Origin: Balneolaceae bacterium | Lineage (GTDB): Bacteria > Bacteroidota > Rhodothermia > Balneolales > Balneolaceae | Length of the DNA: 64,000 nt | Direction: 5' to 3' | Assembly (NCBI GenBank): GCA_006969905.1 | Contig: CP030887.1 | Span: 1,470,001 to 1,534,000, forward strand | Shown: piece by piece, positions 57,071 through 64,000 of the stretch | Numbering within the stretch: position 1 is the stretch's first letter | How the letters are laid out: each line of letters begins with the position of its first letter | Translations under genes and position numbers: made by a program | The notes under the pieces: generated by a model | Told to the model about the DNA's origin: nothing | The model's input: the letters and a program-made list of their open reading frames with translations, nothing else | Database searches by the model: none

Positions 57071-58402
57071 ATGCCAAAGAAGAAAGCGAAGAAAATCTTC
57101 GTACTCGACACTTCTGTTCTTTTATATGACTATGAAGCAGTTAGAAACTTTGAAAAAAATGACGTAGCTATTCCAATTACAGTTCTTGAAGAGCTGGACA
57201 CTTTTAAAAAGGGAAACACGGTGATAAACCTGCATGCACGGGAGTTTATCCGTTACCTGGATGGGATTTCTGATACCAACATGTTGCAGGATTGGATACC
57301 ATTAAATGGACGTTCTCACGGTAAGCTGAAGGTAATCAGCAATGGGGGAGACCACCCGGATGCAAATAAGGTGTTTGGCTCCCATAAGAATGATCATGAG
57401 ATCATTAACTCAGCACTAAAACTCAAAGAAGACTATCCTGATACACGGGTAATCCTGGTTTCCAAAGACATCAACCTGCGCCTTAAAGCCCGGGCGCTGA
57501 ATTTAGAGTCCGAGGATTATGAAACGGTACAGGTTAAAGATATTGACCACTTATACCGGGGAAAAACAGACCTGGAATTAGAAGACCCATCCATAATCAG
57601 CCAGTTTTACGAGAAGGGAAAAATCCGACCTAAAGATTTGATGGAAGATACCCCGCCAAACAACCACTATTACATTATGAAGAGCCACGGGGCATCGGCT
57701 CTGGGTTGGTACAATCCCAAGTCGAAGTACATTGAAGTGGTTGAAAAGATGCAGGCGTATGGGATACAGCCCCGGAACGCGGAGCAAACTTTTGCGCTGC
57801 ATGCGCTCACAAACCCGAATATTTTATTGGCAACCGTTACGGGAGCAGCAGGTACAGGTAAAACCTTGCTTGCCCTGGCAAGTGCACTGGAACAACGGAG
57901 CAGCTTCAAGCAGATTTACTTAGCGCGCCCGATTGTTCCTCTGAGTAATAAAGATATTGGTTATCTACCCGGTGATGCCGAAGCGAAGATCAATCCGTAC
58001 ATGCAGCCCTTATGGGACAACTTAAGCTTCATCAAAAACCAGTTTAAAGAAAACAGCAAGCAGTACAAGAAGATCGAGGAGATGATACAGACAGAAAAAC
58101 TTCGCATTGTACCTTTAGCATATATTCGCGGAAGAAGCCTGTCTAATGTGATCTTTATTGTGGATGAAGCCCAGAACCTGACTCCCCATGAAATAAAAAC
58201 CATCATAACCCGTGCCGGAGAAAACACCAAGATTATCTTTACCGGAGACATCTTCCAGATTGATACTCCTTACCTGGATGCACAAAGTAACGGGCTTTCG
58301 TATCTTGTAGACCGAATGAACCGAACTGAGCTATATGCTCATATCAATCTTGAGAAGGGTGAGCGTTCAGAACTGGCTAACGTTGCAAGCAAATTACTTT
58401 AA
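57071..58402 (+). CDS. PhoH-like ATPase with N-terminal PIN domain
   Basis: This 443-residue protein (YlaK/PhoH2 type) starts at the ATG at 57071. The preceding 28 in-frame codons do not look coding. It has a PIN nuclease domain (~8-140: VLDTSVLLYD, VSKDINLRLKARAL) and a PhoH ATPase domain with Walker A TGAAGTGKT and Walker B VIFIVDEAQN. Family members are RNA helicase/nucleases. Confidence 0.92.
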   Translation: MPKKKAKKIFVLDTSVLLYDYEAVRNFEKNDVAIPITVLEELDTFKKGNTVINLHAREFIRYLDGISDTNMLQDWIPLNGRSHGKLKVISNGGDHPDANKVFGSHKNDHEIINSALKLKEDYPDTRVILVSKDINLRLKARALNLESEDYETVQVKDIDHLYRGKTDLELEDPSIISQFYEKGKIRPKDLMEDTPPNNHYYIMKSHGASALGWYNPKSKYIEVVEKMQAYGIQPRNAEQTFALHALTNPNILLATVTGAAGTGKTLLALASALEQRSSFKQIYLARPIVPLSNKDIGYLPGDAEAKINPYMQPLWDNLSFIKNQFKENSKQYKKIEEMIQTEKLRIVPLAYIRGRSLSNVIFIVDEAQNLTPHEIKTIITRAGENTKIIFTGDIFQIDTPYLDAQSNGLSYLVDRMNRTELYAHINLEKGERSELANVASKLL

Positions 58403-58418
58403 CTAACCGGAAGCAAAC

Positions 58419-58589
58419 ATGGCAAAAGACAACAAATTTCTGGCAATTGTAGTATCCATTTTCATTCCGCCATTAGGCGTAGTGATTCACAAAGGAGCCG
58501 ATAAAGATGCACTTATTAACCTGATACTCACTTTACTTTTTTATCTGCCGGGGCTTATTCACGCAATTTGGGTAATTACCAATAAGTAA
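58419..58589 (+). CDS. YqaE/Pmp3-family small membrane protein
   Basis: This 56-residue protein begins MAKDNKFLAIVVSIFIPPLG and has two membrane helices. PPLGVVIHKGADKDALINLIL and LPGLIHAIWVI match the Pmp3/UPF0057 pattern (PPLGVFLQ...G..INLLLTLLGW.PGIIHA). It lies 16 bases after the PhoH gene and nearly touches murI, which is on the other strand. Homologues affect membrane potential and salt tolerance. Confidence 0.88.
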   Translation: MAKDNKFLAIVVSIFIPPLGVVIHKGADKDALINLILTLLFYLPGLIHAIWVITNK

Positions 58590-58591
58590 GC

Positions 58592-59398
58592 TTAAAGGTG
58601 GATGATTTCTGCCTGTTTTAGCGGTTTTCCCAGAAAACGTTGGGCAAGTTCATGAAAGCGCTGTGGGCGGTCGCTTACAAAGCATTGGAATTCTCCTCCT
58701 TCGCTGTTCAAAAGATCGAGTTTTTCTAATTTTTCTTTTGCCATTTGTGCAATGGAATCCGCAGAGTCTATGATGTATGTTTCTTCCCGGTTCAGAATAG
58801 AGGGTATTACCTGCTTAAACAATGGGTAATGGGTACATCCCAGCACAAGGGAATCGATTTCTTTATCAGCAAAGTGTTTGAGGTAAACTGATAGTGCTTG
58901 TTTGGCAATGTCATTGTCAATCCAGCCCTCTTCCGCCAACGGGACTAATAGCGGGCAAGCTTTTTGAGTTACTGAAATGCCAGGATCTTCTTGTTGAATG
59001 GATCGGACATAAGCCTCAGAATTAACCGTTGCCAGCGTACCGATTACTCCCACATTTTTATGCTTCGGGTGATCCAGAACCGCCTGGGTTCCGGCGCTGA
59101 TTACATCCAGAACAGGAAGGGTTCCAGCTTTTTCAATAATGCGGTCTTTGGCATAAGCAGAAACGGTATTGCAGGCAACCAGGATCATTTTGACCCCTTT
59201 CTCCAAAAGAAAGCCTGTGATTTCAAGAGCATATTCACTGACGGTTTCTTTCGATTTTCCCCCGTAAGGTACACGTGCGGTATCCCCGAAATAGATGATG
59301 TCTTCGTTAGGTAAAGCTTCAGCAACAGCTTTGGCTACGGTTAATCCCCCGATACCGGAGTCAAAAATTCCTATGGCTTGTTGTTTTTTCAGGTTCAA
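58592..59398 (-). CDS. murI: Glutamate racemase
   Basis: MurI makes D-glutamate for peptidoglycan. The 268-residue protein has the catalytic set FDSGIGGLTV (Asp13, Ser14), VACNTVSA and LGCTHYPL, with GDTARVPYGGKS. It diverges from the TonB receptor gene. Length and motifs are normal. Confidence 0.95.
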   Translation of the reverse strand: MNLKKQQAIGIFDSGIGGLTVAKAVAEALPNEDIIYFGDTARVPYGGKSKETVSEYALEITGFLLEKGVKMILVACNTVSAYAKDRIIEKAGTLPVLDVISAGTQAVLDHPKHKNVGVIGTLATVNSEAYVRSIQQEDPGISVTQKACPLLVPLAEEGWIDNDIAKQALSVYLKHFADKEIDSLVLGCTHYPLFKQVIPSILNREETYIIDSADSIAQMAKEKLEKLDLLNSEGGEFQCFVSDRPQRFHELAQRFLGKPLKQAEIIHL

Positions 59399-59482
59399 AA
59401 CGGATTGTAAAAAAAGATTGTTAATCAGCAGGCAATGTATTCAATTCTCAAATCTTTATTCAAGCCTTCGTAGTTTGTTCCC

Positions 59483-61552
59483 ATGCAGCGATATTTACTT
59501 TTTTTATTATTGATTTTTCCCTTAAAAAGCAGTGCTTTTCAGCAAAGTGACAGCCTTAAAATAGCACTTGATGAAGTGATTGTGCGAGGTTTTGAAGGAG
59601 ACCGAAGCATTCTGGAATCACCCGGTTCCATTGCTTTTATAAGGGCAGAAGAGATTCGTTTGTTTGATAACCAGTCCCTGGTTACTTCAATGAATACTAT
59701 TCCCGGTGTGCGAATGGAAGAGCGTGCCCCCGGTAGTTACCGCGTTTCCATAAGGGGAAGTTCATTGCGATCTCCATTTGGGGTCAGGAATGTGAAAATA
59801 TATTGGAACGACATTCCCTTTACTGATCCTTCAGGAAGTACCCCTCTTAATTTGCTGGATGTAGCCAATATGAAAAGTGTGGAAGTAATTAAAGGCCCGG
59901 CCGGAAGTGTGTACGGAGCAGGCAATGGCGGAGCTGTATTGATAAATTCCAATCCTACTGTAAACGGAGCTGCAATATCCTCGGCTTTCACAGCAGGATC
60001 ATTCGGACTGCAAAAATACCAGGCAGACGCAGTTCAACCCTTTGAATCCGGAAATATCCATTTCAGTTATGCCAATCAGCAGTCAGACGGTTACCGGGAG
60101 CAATCCTTTTTTAACCGGGAAACAATAGAGCTTAGCGGGCGATGGGTAGTTTCTCCCCGACAATCACTAAAAGCCAGTGTATTCTATTCCGACCTGTTTT
60201 ACGGGATACCGGGAGGACTCAACCAAACCCAGTTTGATGAGGACCCTACACAGGCCAGGAAGGGCAATCCTTTTGCACTGGGCAGTGTGGAAGCCAATGC
60301 AAGTATCTTACAGGAATATGTGTTGATGGGAGTCACCCATAACTATCGTTGGGGTAAAAGGCTTTCCAACGAAACTACCATTTACGGCAACCTGAGTGAT
60401 TTCGAAAATCCCTTTAACCTCGATTATAAAAGAGAAGACAGAAGGAGCACCGGGGGGCGAACCCGTTTTGTATTTGAAGAAAAGTTCGGGGATATAAAAG
60501 CAAGAATTTCAGCAGGTGGGGAAGTGCAGTACGGTAATAATTCTGCACAGAATTTTGAGAATGACTCAAGTCGTGCAGGGGCACTTAATTTTGATGACCA
60601 ACTCAATATCCTGCAAACCACTATATTCACGAACGCGGAACTGGATCTGCCTAACGAGTGGTACCTTACCTTAGGTCTCAGCTATAACCGGTTGACCTAC
60701 GACATTGATCGTATAACGGACAACGTAAATAATGATCCCGGTTTGGTTAGCAAAACCTTCGATCCGAGCCTGATTCCCAGGATAGCCTTGCTGAAAAAAC
60801 TGGACGAGCGGAATTCTCTTTTTGCAAGTGTGGGTTTTGGGTTCTCCCCGCCTACCATTGAAGAAATACGAACCAACGAAGGTAGTATCAATTTAGGCCT
60901 GGAAGCGGAAAAAGGTATTAACTACGAAGTGGGGGCAAGAGGGAGCCTGTTATCAAATCGATTGGGATATGAAAGTGCGCTGTTTGTTTTCCGGCTGGAT
61001 GAAAGTATCGTACAAATTGCCTCACCACGCGGAACCACTTTATTTCGGAATGCAGGAGGTACCCGGCAGTATGGGCTGGAATTAAATCTGAGTTACGATA
61101 TTATTCGGAGGTCTTCAGGATTCATAAATACAATGAATATTCGCTCGGCATATACCTATCATCTTTTTGAGTATGATAATTACATCCGGGAAGGAGATGA
61201 CTTCTCGGGCAACCGGCTTCCGGGGGTGGCCCCTCATACCCTGATCACAACCCTTCAGGCGACAGGTTCTTCAGGCTGGTATGCTAATTTTTCTCATAAT
61301 TTTACTGATGAAATCCCGCTGGATGATGCCAATACCGTTAATTCGGAAGCTTATCACCTGGTAAAAACAAAGATCGGCTGGCAGGGGAATCTTACCGGGC
61401 AATTTGTCCTGGATGTACACTTTGGAATGGATAACCTGCTGGACGAACAATACAGCCTTGGCTATGACATCAATGCTTTTGGAAACCGGTATTTCCAGCC
61501 GGCCCCTGAGCGTAACTGGTTTGGTGGAATTCGCCTTAGCTACCGACTATAA
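59483..61552 (+). CDS. TonB-dependent outer-membrane receptor
   Basis: This 689-residue protein has a signal peptide (MQRYLLFLLLIFPLKSSAFQ), a plug domain (~25-150: SPGSIAFIRAEEIR, IPGVRMEERAPGSYRVSIRGSS, VEVIKGPAGSVYGAGNGGAVLI) and a 22-strand barrel. It ends with an aromatic strand, RNWFGGIRLSYRL. The carboxypeptidase-like N-terminal domain of SusC proteins is absent. The ligand is unknown; siderophore or cofactor uptake is usual. Confidence 0.92.
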   Translation: MQRYLLFLLLIFPLKSSAFQQSDSLKIALDEVIVRGFEGDRSILESPGSIAFIRAEEIRLFDNQSLVTSMNTIPGVRMEERAPGSYRVSIRGSSLRSPFGVRNVKIYWNDIPFTDPSGSTPLNLLDVANMKSVEVIKGPAGSVYGAGNGGAVLINSNPTVNGAAISSAFTAGSFGLQKYQADAVQPFESGNIHFSYANQQSDGYREQSFFNRETIELSGRWVVSPRQSLKASVFYSDLFYGIPGGLNQTQFDEDPTQARKGNPFALGSVEANASILQEYVLMGVTHNYRWGKRLSNETTIYGNLSDFENPFNLDYKREDRRSTGGRTRFVFEEKFGDIKARISAGGEVQYGNNSAQNFENDSSRAGALNFDDQLNILQTTIFTNAELDLPNEWYLTLGLSYNRLTYDIDRITDNVNNDPGLVSKTFDPSLIPRIALLKKLDERNSLFASVGFGFSPPTIEEIRTNEGSINLGLEAEKGINYEVGARGSLLSNRLGYESALFVFRLDESIVQIASPRGTTLFRNAGGTRQYGLELNLSYDIIRRSSGFINTMNIRSAYTYHLFEYDNYIREGDDFSGNRLPGVAPHTLITTLQATGSSGWYANFSHNFTDEIPLDDANTVNSEAYHLVKTKIGWQGNLTGQFVLDVHFGMDNLLDEQYSLGYDINAFGNRYFQPAPERNWFGGIRLSYRL

Positions 61553-61560
61553 GAAAATCA

Positions 61561-61986
61561 CTATTTCTTATGCCCCAGCAAAGGCAGGTGTTTTATTTTG
61601 TGATAATTCAATGCCATAGAAATACAAGTTTTCAATTCCCTTTTAGGAACTTTTTCGTTCAGTTTGAATACTATAGCCAGGTCACCCTCAAAGTTGAACG
61701 TATCATTATAGATTGTTTTAAAAGTAGGAACCAGTTTGGAGGTGCATTTGAAGTAGATGGCATATTGGTCTGGTTTTTTCTCTTTCCAGTCCATGCGTAC
61801 CGTGCTACCATGCTTGGCCAGGTAGCTGGGTTCTCCCCATTTCAGAGTTTCCTCTAATACATCAAGCCCTTCCATTTCAGAAGCAGCGCTCAATACCAGC
61901 TCCCTGAGATAAAGCATTTTAGGTTTCACCTCTTCTGGATAACCCTCTAAAACTTCTTCTACACTTGGGTGGGTGGTTAGGTTCAT
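61561..61986 (-). CDS. DUF1801 family protein
   Basis: This 141-residue protein has the DUF1801 pattern ETLKWGEPSYLAKHGSTVRMDWKEKKPDQYAIYFKCTSKLVPTF. Family members (YdhG-like) have an alpha/beta fold of uncertain function, related to phosphoribosyl/PhnB-type small-molecule binders. It ends nine bases after the TonB gene on the opposite strand. Confidence 0.85.
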   Translation of the reverse strand: MNLTTHPSVEEVLEGYPEEVKPKMLYLRELVLSAASEMEGLDVLEETLKWGEPSYLAKHGSTVRMDWKEKKPDQYAIYFKCTSKLVPTFKTIYNDTFNFEGDLAIVFKLNEKVPKRELKTCISMALNYHKIKHLPLLGHKK

Positions 61987-62124
61987 TTTCTAAAGTTCAA
62001 TTTTTCTCCAACGGTTTGACCTGTGCGGAAAGTAGGAAAAGATTCTCTAACACAACTAGAGACTGAGCCAAAACTTTGTTTTGAAATGTACATTATCTTA
62101 AACATGGAGAAACGAGGTTTTTGG

Positions 62125-62189
62125 CGGTTTAAGAACCGAGAATTAAATAGCAGCTTAATTCCTCGCATGGGTTATACCGTTTGTTAGGC
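62125..62189 (-). repeat. attC-like sequence 3' of the DUF2971 gene
   Basis: On the gene strand GCCTAAC follows the stop by seven bases (62189-62183). An imperfect palindrome of about 55 bases follows (62179-62125), with arms CGAGgAATTAA/TTAATTCTCG and outer CGGT/ACCG. The far core GTTRRRY was not found, so the site is degenerate or is not attC. Confidence 0.4.
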
Positions 62190-62196
62190 ATAGTTT

Positions 62197-63030
62197 TCAT
62201 CGTTTTGAGGTACGGATAGTATTAGTAAGTACACTTTTCTTCAAAATAGCTCTTGGACTATATTTATCAATCAAAGCTTTAACGGTAATTTCATTTCCCG
62301 GAGTGCAGTGAGGTCCTAAAGTTACTTCCATAGATTCGAATGCATGTGGGTCAATATCAATATCAAAAAAATCCAAACCTGAACCATTTCCATTGTATAA
62401 TGCGTTAACAATAAAGTTTGGAATGTCTCTTTGCCATTTTTCATCATCAATTCCACTGTTGGGAAATGATGGAAAAATCATCAGAACAAAACGAAACTCT
62501 TTTTGAAATGCCCAATCTGGTGACTTTAGTGAAGCAATTTCTCCGGGCTTATTGATATTGATTTTTACGCCGTTTCCTTCCTGAGTGAATGAGATTGCGT
62601 TGTTCTTTTTTACTTTGTAATCAGAAGTATAACTGACGACATTCTCAAACTGATTTTCATTTAAAAACATTGGTAGAATGAAATACTTGTCTGTGAAAAT
62701 CTTATCAAATGGAATGGGTGAACTCATAACCCCTGTATAAAACCTTTTTAATCTATCGGGCACTGTAATAGGTTGCCAATGAAATAGATTTCGCGGGAGT
62801 TTGATACGTACACCACGCATTGAGTCTGAATACATATGCCACTGCGGTATACTTTCCTCGGAATCCAAAGTCCAGCAACTAACAAAAAAGAATTCTTGTA
62901 AGCGCAACGTTTTGAACGAGGAGCCTTCTGAAATATCGTCTACACGATCAAGCCTGTTAAAGCGTATTGTTTGATGCTTAAGAATTAAAGAAAGAGTTTC
63001 AATATTGGTGTAGTGATAAATGTAGTCCAT
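62197..63030 (-). CDS. DUF2971 protein
   Basis: This 277-residue protein matches DUF2971: YHYTNIETLSLILKHQTIRFNRLDRVDDISEG at the start, FFVSCWTLDSEESIPQWHMYSD, then RGVRIKLP. It has no signal peptide. Genes of this family are common in genomic islands and in integron cassettes. It is flanked on both sides by attC-like cores, with no other gene between them. The function is unknown, with roles in defence suspected by some. Confidence 0.88.
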   Translation of the reverse strand: MDYIYHYTNIETLSLILKHQTIRFNRLDRVDDISEGSSFKTLRLQEFFFVSCWTLDSEESIPQWHMYSDSMRGVRIKLPRNLFHWQPITVPDRLKRFYTGVMSSPIPFDKIFTDKYFILPMFLNENQFENVVSYTSDYKVKKNNAISFTQEGNGVKININKPGEIASLKSPDWAFQKEFRFVLMIFPSFPNSGIDDEKWQRDIPNFIVNALYNGNGSGLDFFDIDIDPHAFESMEVTLGPHCTPGNEITVKALIDKYSPRAILKKSVLTNTIRTSKR

Positions 63031-63045
63031 AAATAGATTAATTAT

Positions 63046-63147
63046 GCCTAACGTGGCTGGGCTAAGTACAGTGGTTATACCATTGAATTTAGTCCAAGTT
63101 GGGATGAGTTGCTACGCAACTTTGTACTTAGCCCAGCCACGTTGGAG
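63046..63147 (-). repeat. attC-like site 5' of the DUF2971 gene
   Basis: On the gene strand the site starts CTCCAAC and ends GTTAGGC, 16 bases before the ATG. A perfect 18-bp stem is formed by the arms 63053-63070 and 63123-63140; AAC/GTT in the cores extends it to 21 bp. The 52-base spacer contains GTTGCtacGCAAC. Total length is about 102 bases. GTTAGGC fits the integron core GTTRRRY. CTCCAAC fits RYYYAAC except in its first base. Confidence 0.55.
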
Positions 63148-63176
63148 ATGAAGAGCGGAGCGAATTCATCTCCAAC
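63141..63176. repeat. 12-bp hairpin next to the attC-like site
   Basis: GTTGGAGATGAA (63141-63152) and TTCATCTCCAAC (63165-63176) are perfect inverted arms around GAGCGGAGCGAA. Its left arm shares GTTGGAG with the attC-like site. Confidence 0.7.
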
Positions 63177-63368
63177 AAAAGAATATGACGCATTAAGTTC
63201 ATCATATCCCAATTTCATGTGTGGGTTTTATTCACCTTATCCTTTATAAGAATATGATGATTACTAACAACCCTTACAGTATTATATATCCGGTTATAAA
63301 TCAATAAATAAGGAAAGTGTGCAATGGGTGAATGAGAAGGGTTTTATCCATACTTTATAATCATAAGT
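63177..63368. other. Intergenic region between the hairpin and the serine hydrolase
   Basis: This AT-rich sequence contains no reading frame, clear promoter or hairpin that I can support. Confidence 0.5.
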
Positions 63369-64000
63369 TTAATCTTTAAAAGAAGGTATTATATATCGTT
63401 CCAGAGTATTGAATGAAGATGGTTTCCTGGTATAATTGCCACCAGTGAAAACTATTACAGCATTTAATTCAGGGATTATCATAATATTTTGCCCACCCCA
63501 ACCAGAGGCATGAATAATACTGATTGCCTGATCTGAATGTGATAATTGTTTAATCCACCATGAATAAGAGTAATCATTTTTTCCTGGTTCACCCGGGATC
63601 CTGATGGAAGTATTTCCCTGAAATACAGAAGAAGATTTCTTAATCCATTCTTCAGAGATAACTCTTTCCCCATTCCATATTCCATTATTTAAAAACAGAG
63701 CCCCAACCTTTACCATATCGCGTGGTTTCATTTTTAATCCTCCGGCAGCTTCAAAAACTCCATTGTCAAATTGTAAAGACCAATCCACAGAATCTATACC
63801 CAGGGGTGTAAACAAATACTTATCGGAAAAATCATCAATGGCGAGGCTGGTAGCATTATTTATAATTTCTCCAAGTATTACCTGGCTTCCTCCATAATAG
63901 GAAAAGTGTGTTCCGGGTTCATACTCAAGTTTTCCATCCAAAATAAATGAGATTGGATCTTTATCTGAATACCATATCCCGATCATAGGATTGTCTGAAC
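63369..64000 (-). CDS. Beta-lactamase-fold serine hydrolase, partial (5' end outside window)
   Basis: About 210 C-terminal residues of a class C beta-lactamase/penicillin-binding-like hydrolase are seen. They include the second motif region FSYYGGSQVILGEII (a variant of YxN/YxSG), GGLKMKPRDMVKVGALFLNNG, EEWIKKSS, and a final SGWGGQNIMIIP that corresponds to the HxG/KTG region. The SxxK nucleophile lies beyond the window edge, and the frame stays open to base 64000. Such proteins are usually periplasmic esterases or peptidases. Confidence 0.85.
   Translation of the reverse strand, partial: SDNPMIGIWYSDKDPISFILDGKLEYEPGTHFSYYGGSQVILGEIINNATSLAIDDFSDKYLFTPLGIDSVDWSLQFDNGVFEAAGGLKMKPRDMVKVGALFLNNGIWNGERVISEEWIKKSSSVFQGNTSIRIPGEPGKNDYSYSWWIKQLSHSDQAISIIHASGWGGQNIMIIPELNAVIVFTGGNYTRKPSSFNTLERYIIPSFKD

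Noticed and set aside
61983-62168. A 61-residue minus-strand frame between DUF1801 and the DUF2971 gene
   Set aside because: Low-complexity composition, overlaps the attC-like palindrome, and no recognisable domain.
63876-63905. Loss of the YxN motif in the serine hydrolase as a sign of inactivity
   Set aside because: The YYGGSQ form resembles the YxSGDxx variant common in related active hydrolases.

Overview
The window is a stretch of bacterial chromosome of roughly 40% GC. It is dense with housekeeping genes and ends in a short accessory region. Gene content and promoter style point to the Bacteroidota/Balneolota side of the tree, most likely Balneolota; this is inference, not proof. The signs are a PorZ-like protein with a type IX secretion (T9SS) sorting domain, DUF4199, DUF3078, DUF3667, DUF2851 and BatA-domain proteins, a queuine tRNA-ribosyltransferase without the usual zinc cysteines, a membrane pyrophosphatase, and promoters of the form TTG-N20-TAnnTTTG.

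Layout. 1-1570: the 3' part of a 23S rRNA gene and a 5S rRNA gene, closed by a terminator. 1678-9347 and on to 10077: a porZ-like gene running straight into glycosyltransferase and polyprenyl-phosphate sugar-transferase genes, interrupted only by the opposing tgt; this looks like a surface glycan module tied to T9SS. 10133-18735: one long forward block (accA, thioesterase, DUF2085, DUF4199, CPBP protease, DUF2007, cdsA, dipeptide epimerase, ABC transporter with an apparently frameshifted permease, SDR epimerase) ending at a 196-bp inverted-repeat element. 18933-30664: a large FG-GAP lipoprotein facing away from a BatA/VWA protein, then hflX, a CBS protein, a 1000-residue TPR protein and aroA. 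31037-36034: hsp20, dnaK, tsaD, rnhA, pyrF. 36175-47883: a TolB-propeller amidohydrolase, a feoA-feoA-feoB iron uptake operon, hppA, pth, rplY and prs. 47963-61986: tRNA-Gln with a clear promoter, then DUF2851, YtxH, pyrR-like, DUF3078, a PLP decarboxylase, DUF3667, RidA, DUF2513, an ALDH7-type dehydrogenase, an rRNA methyltransferase, PhoH, a small Pmp3-family protein, murI, a TonB receptor and DUF1801. 62100-64000: a DUF2971 gene lying between sequences that resemble integron attC sites, and a truncated serine hydrolase.

The most unusual items are the cassette-like DUF2971 locus at the right end, the ABC permease whose reading frame breaks exactly at a GGGTTTG heptamer, the 196-bp element with perfect 24-bp inverted ends, the glycosyltransferase fused to a degenerate sugar-phosphate transferase, and the direct porZ-glycosyltransferase linkage. 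At least five genes appear to use TTG starts. Several families of short palindromic intergenic repeats are present. No CRISPR array, prophage or transposase gene was seen.
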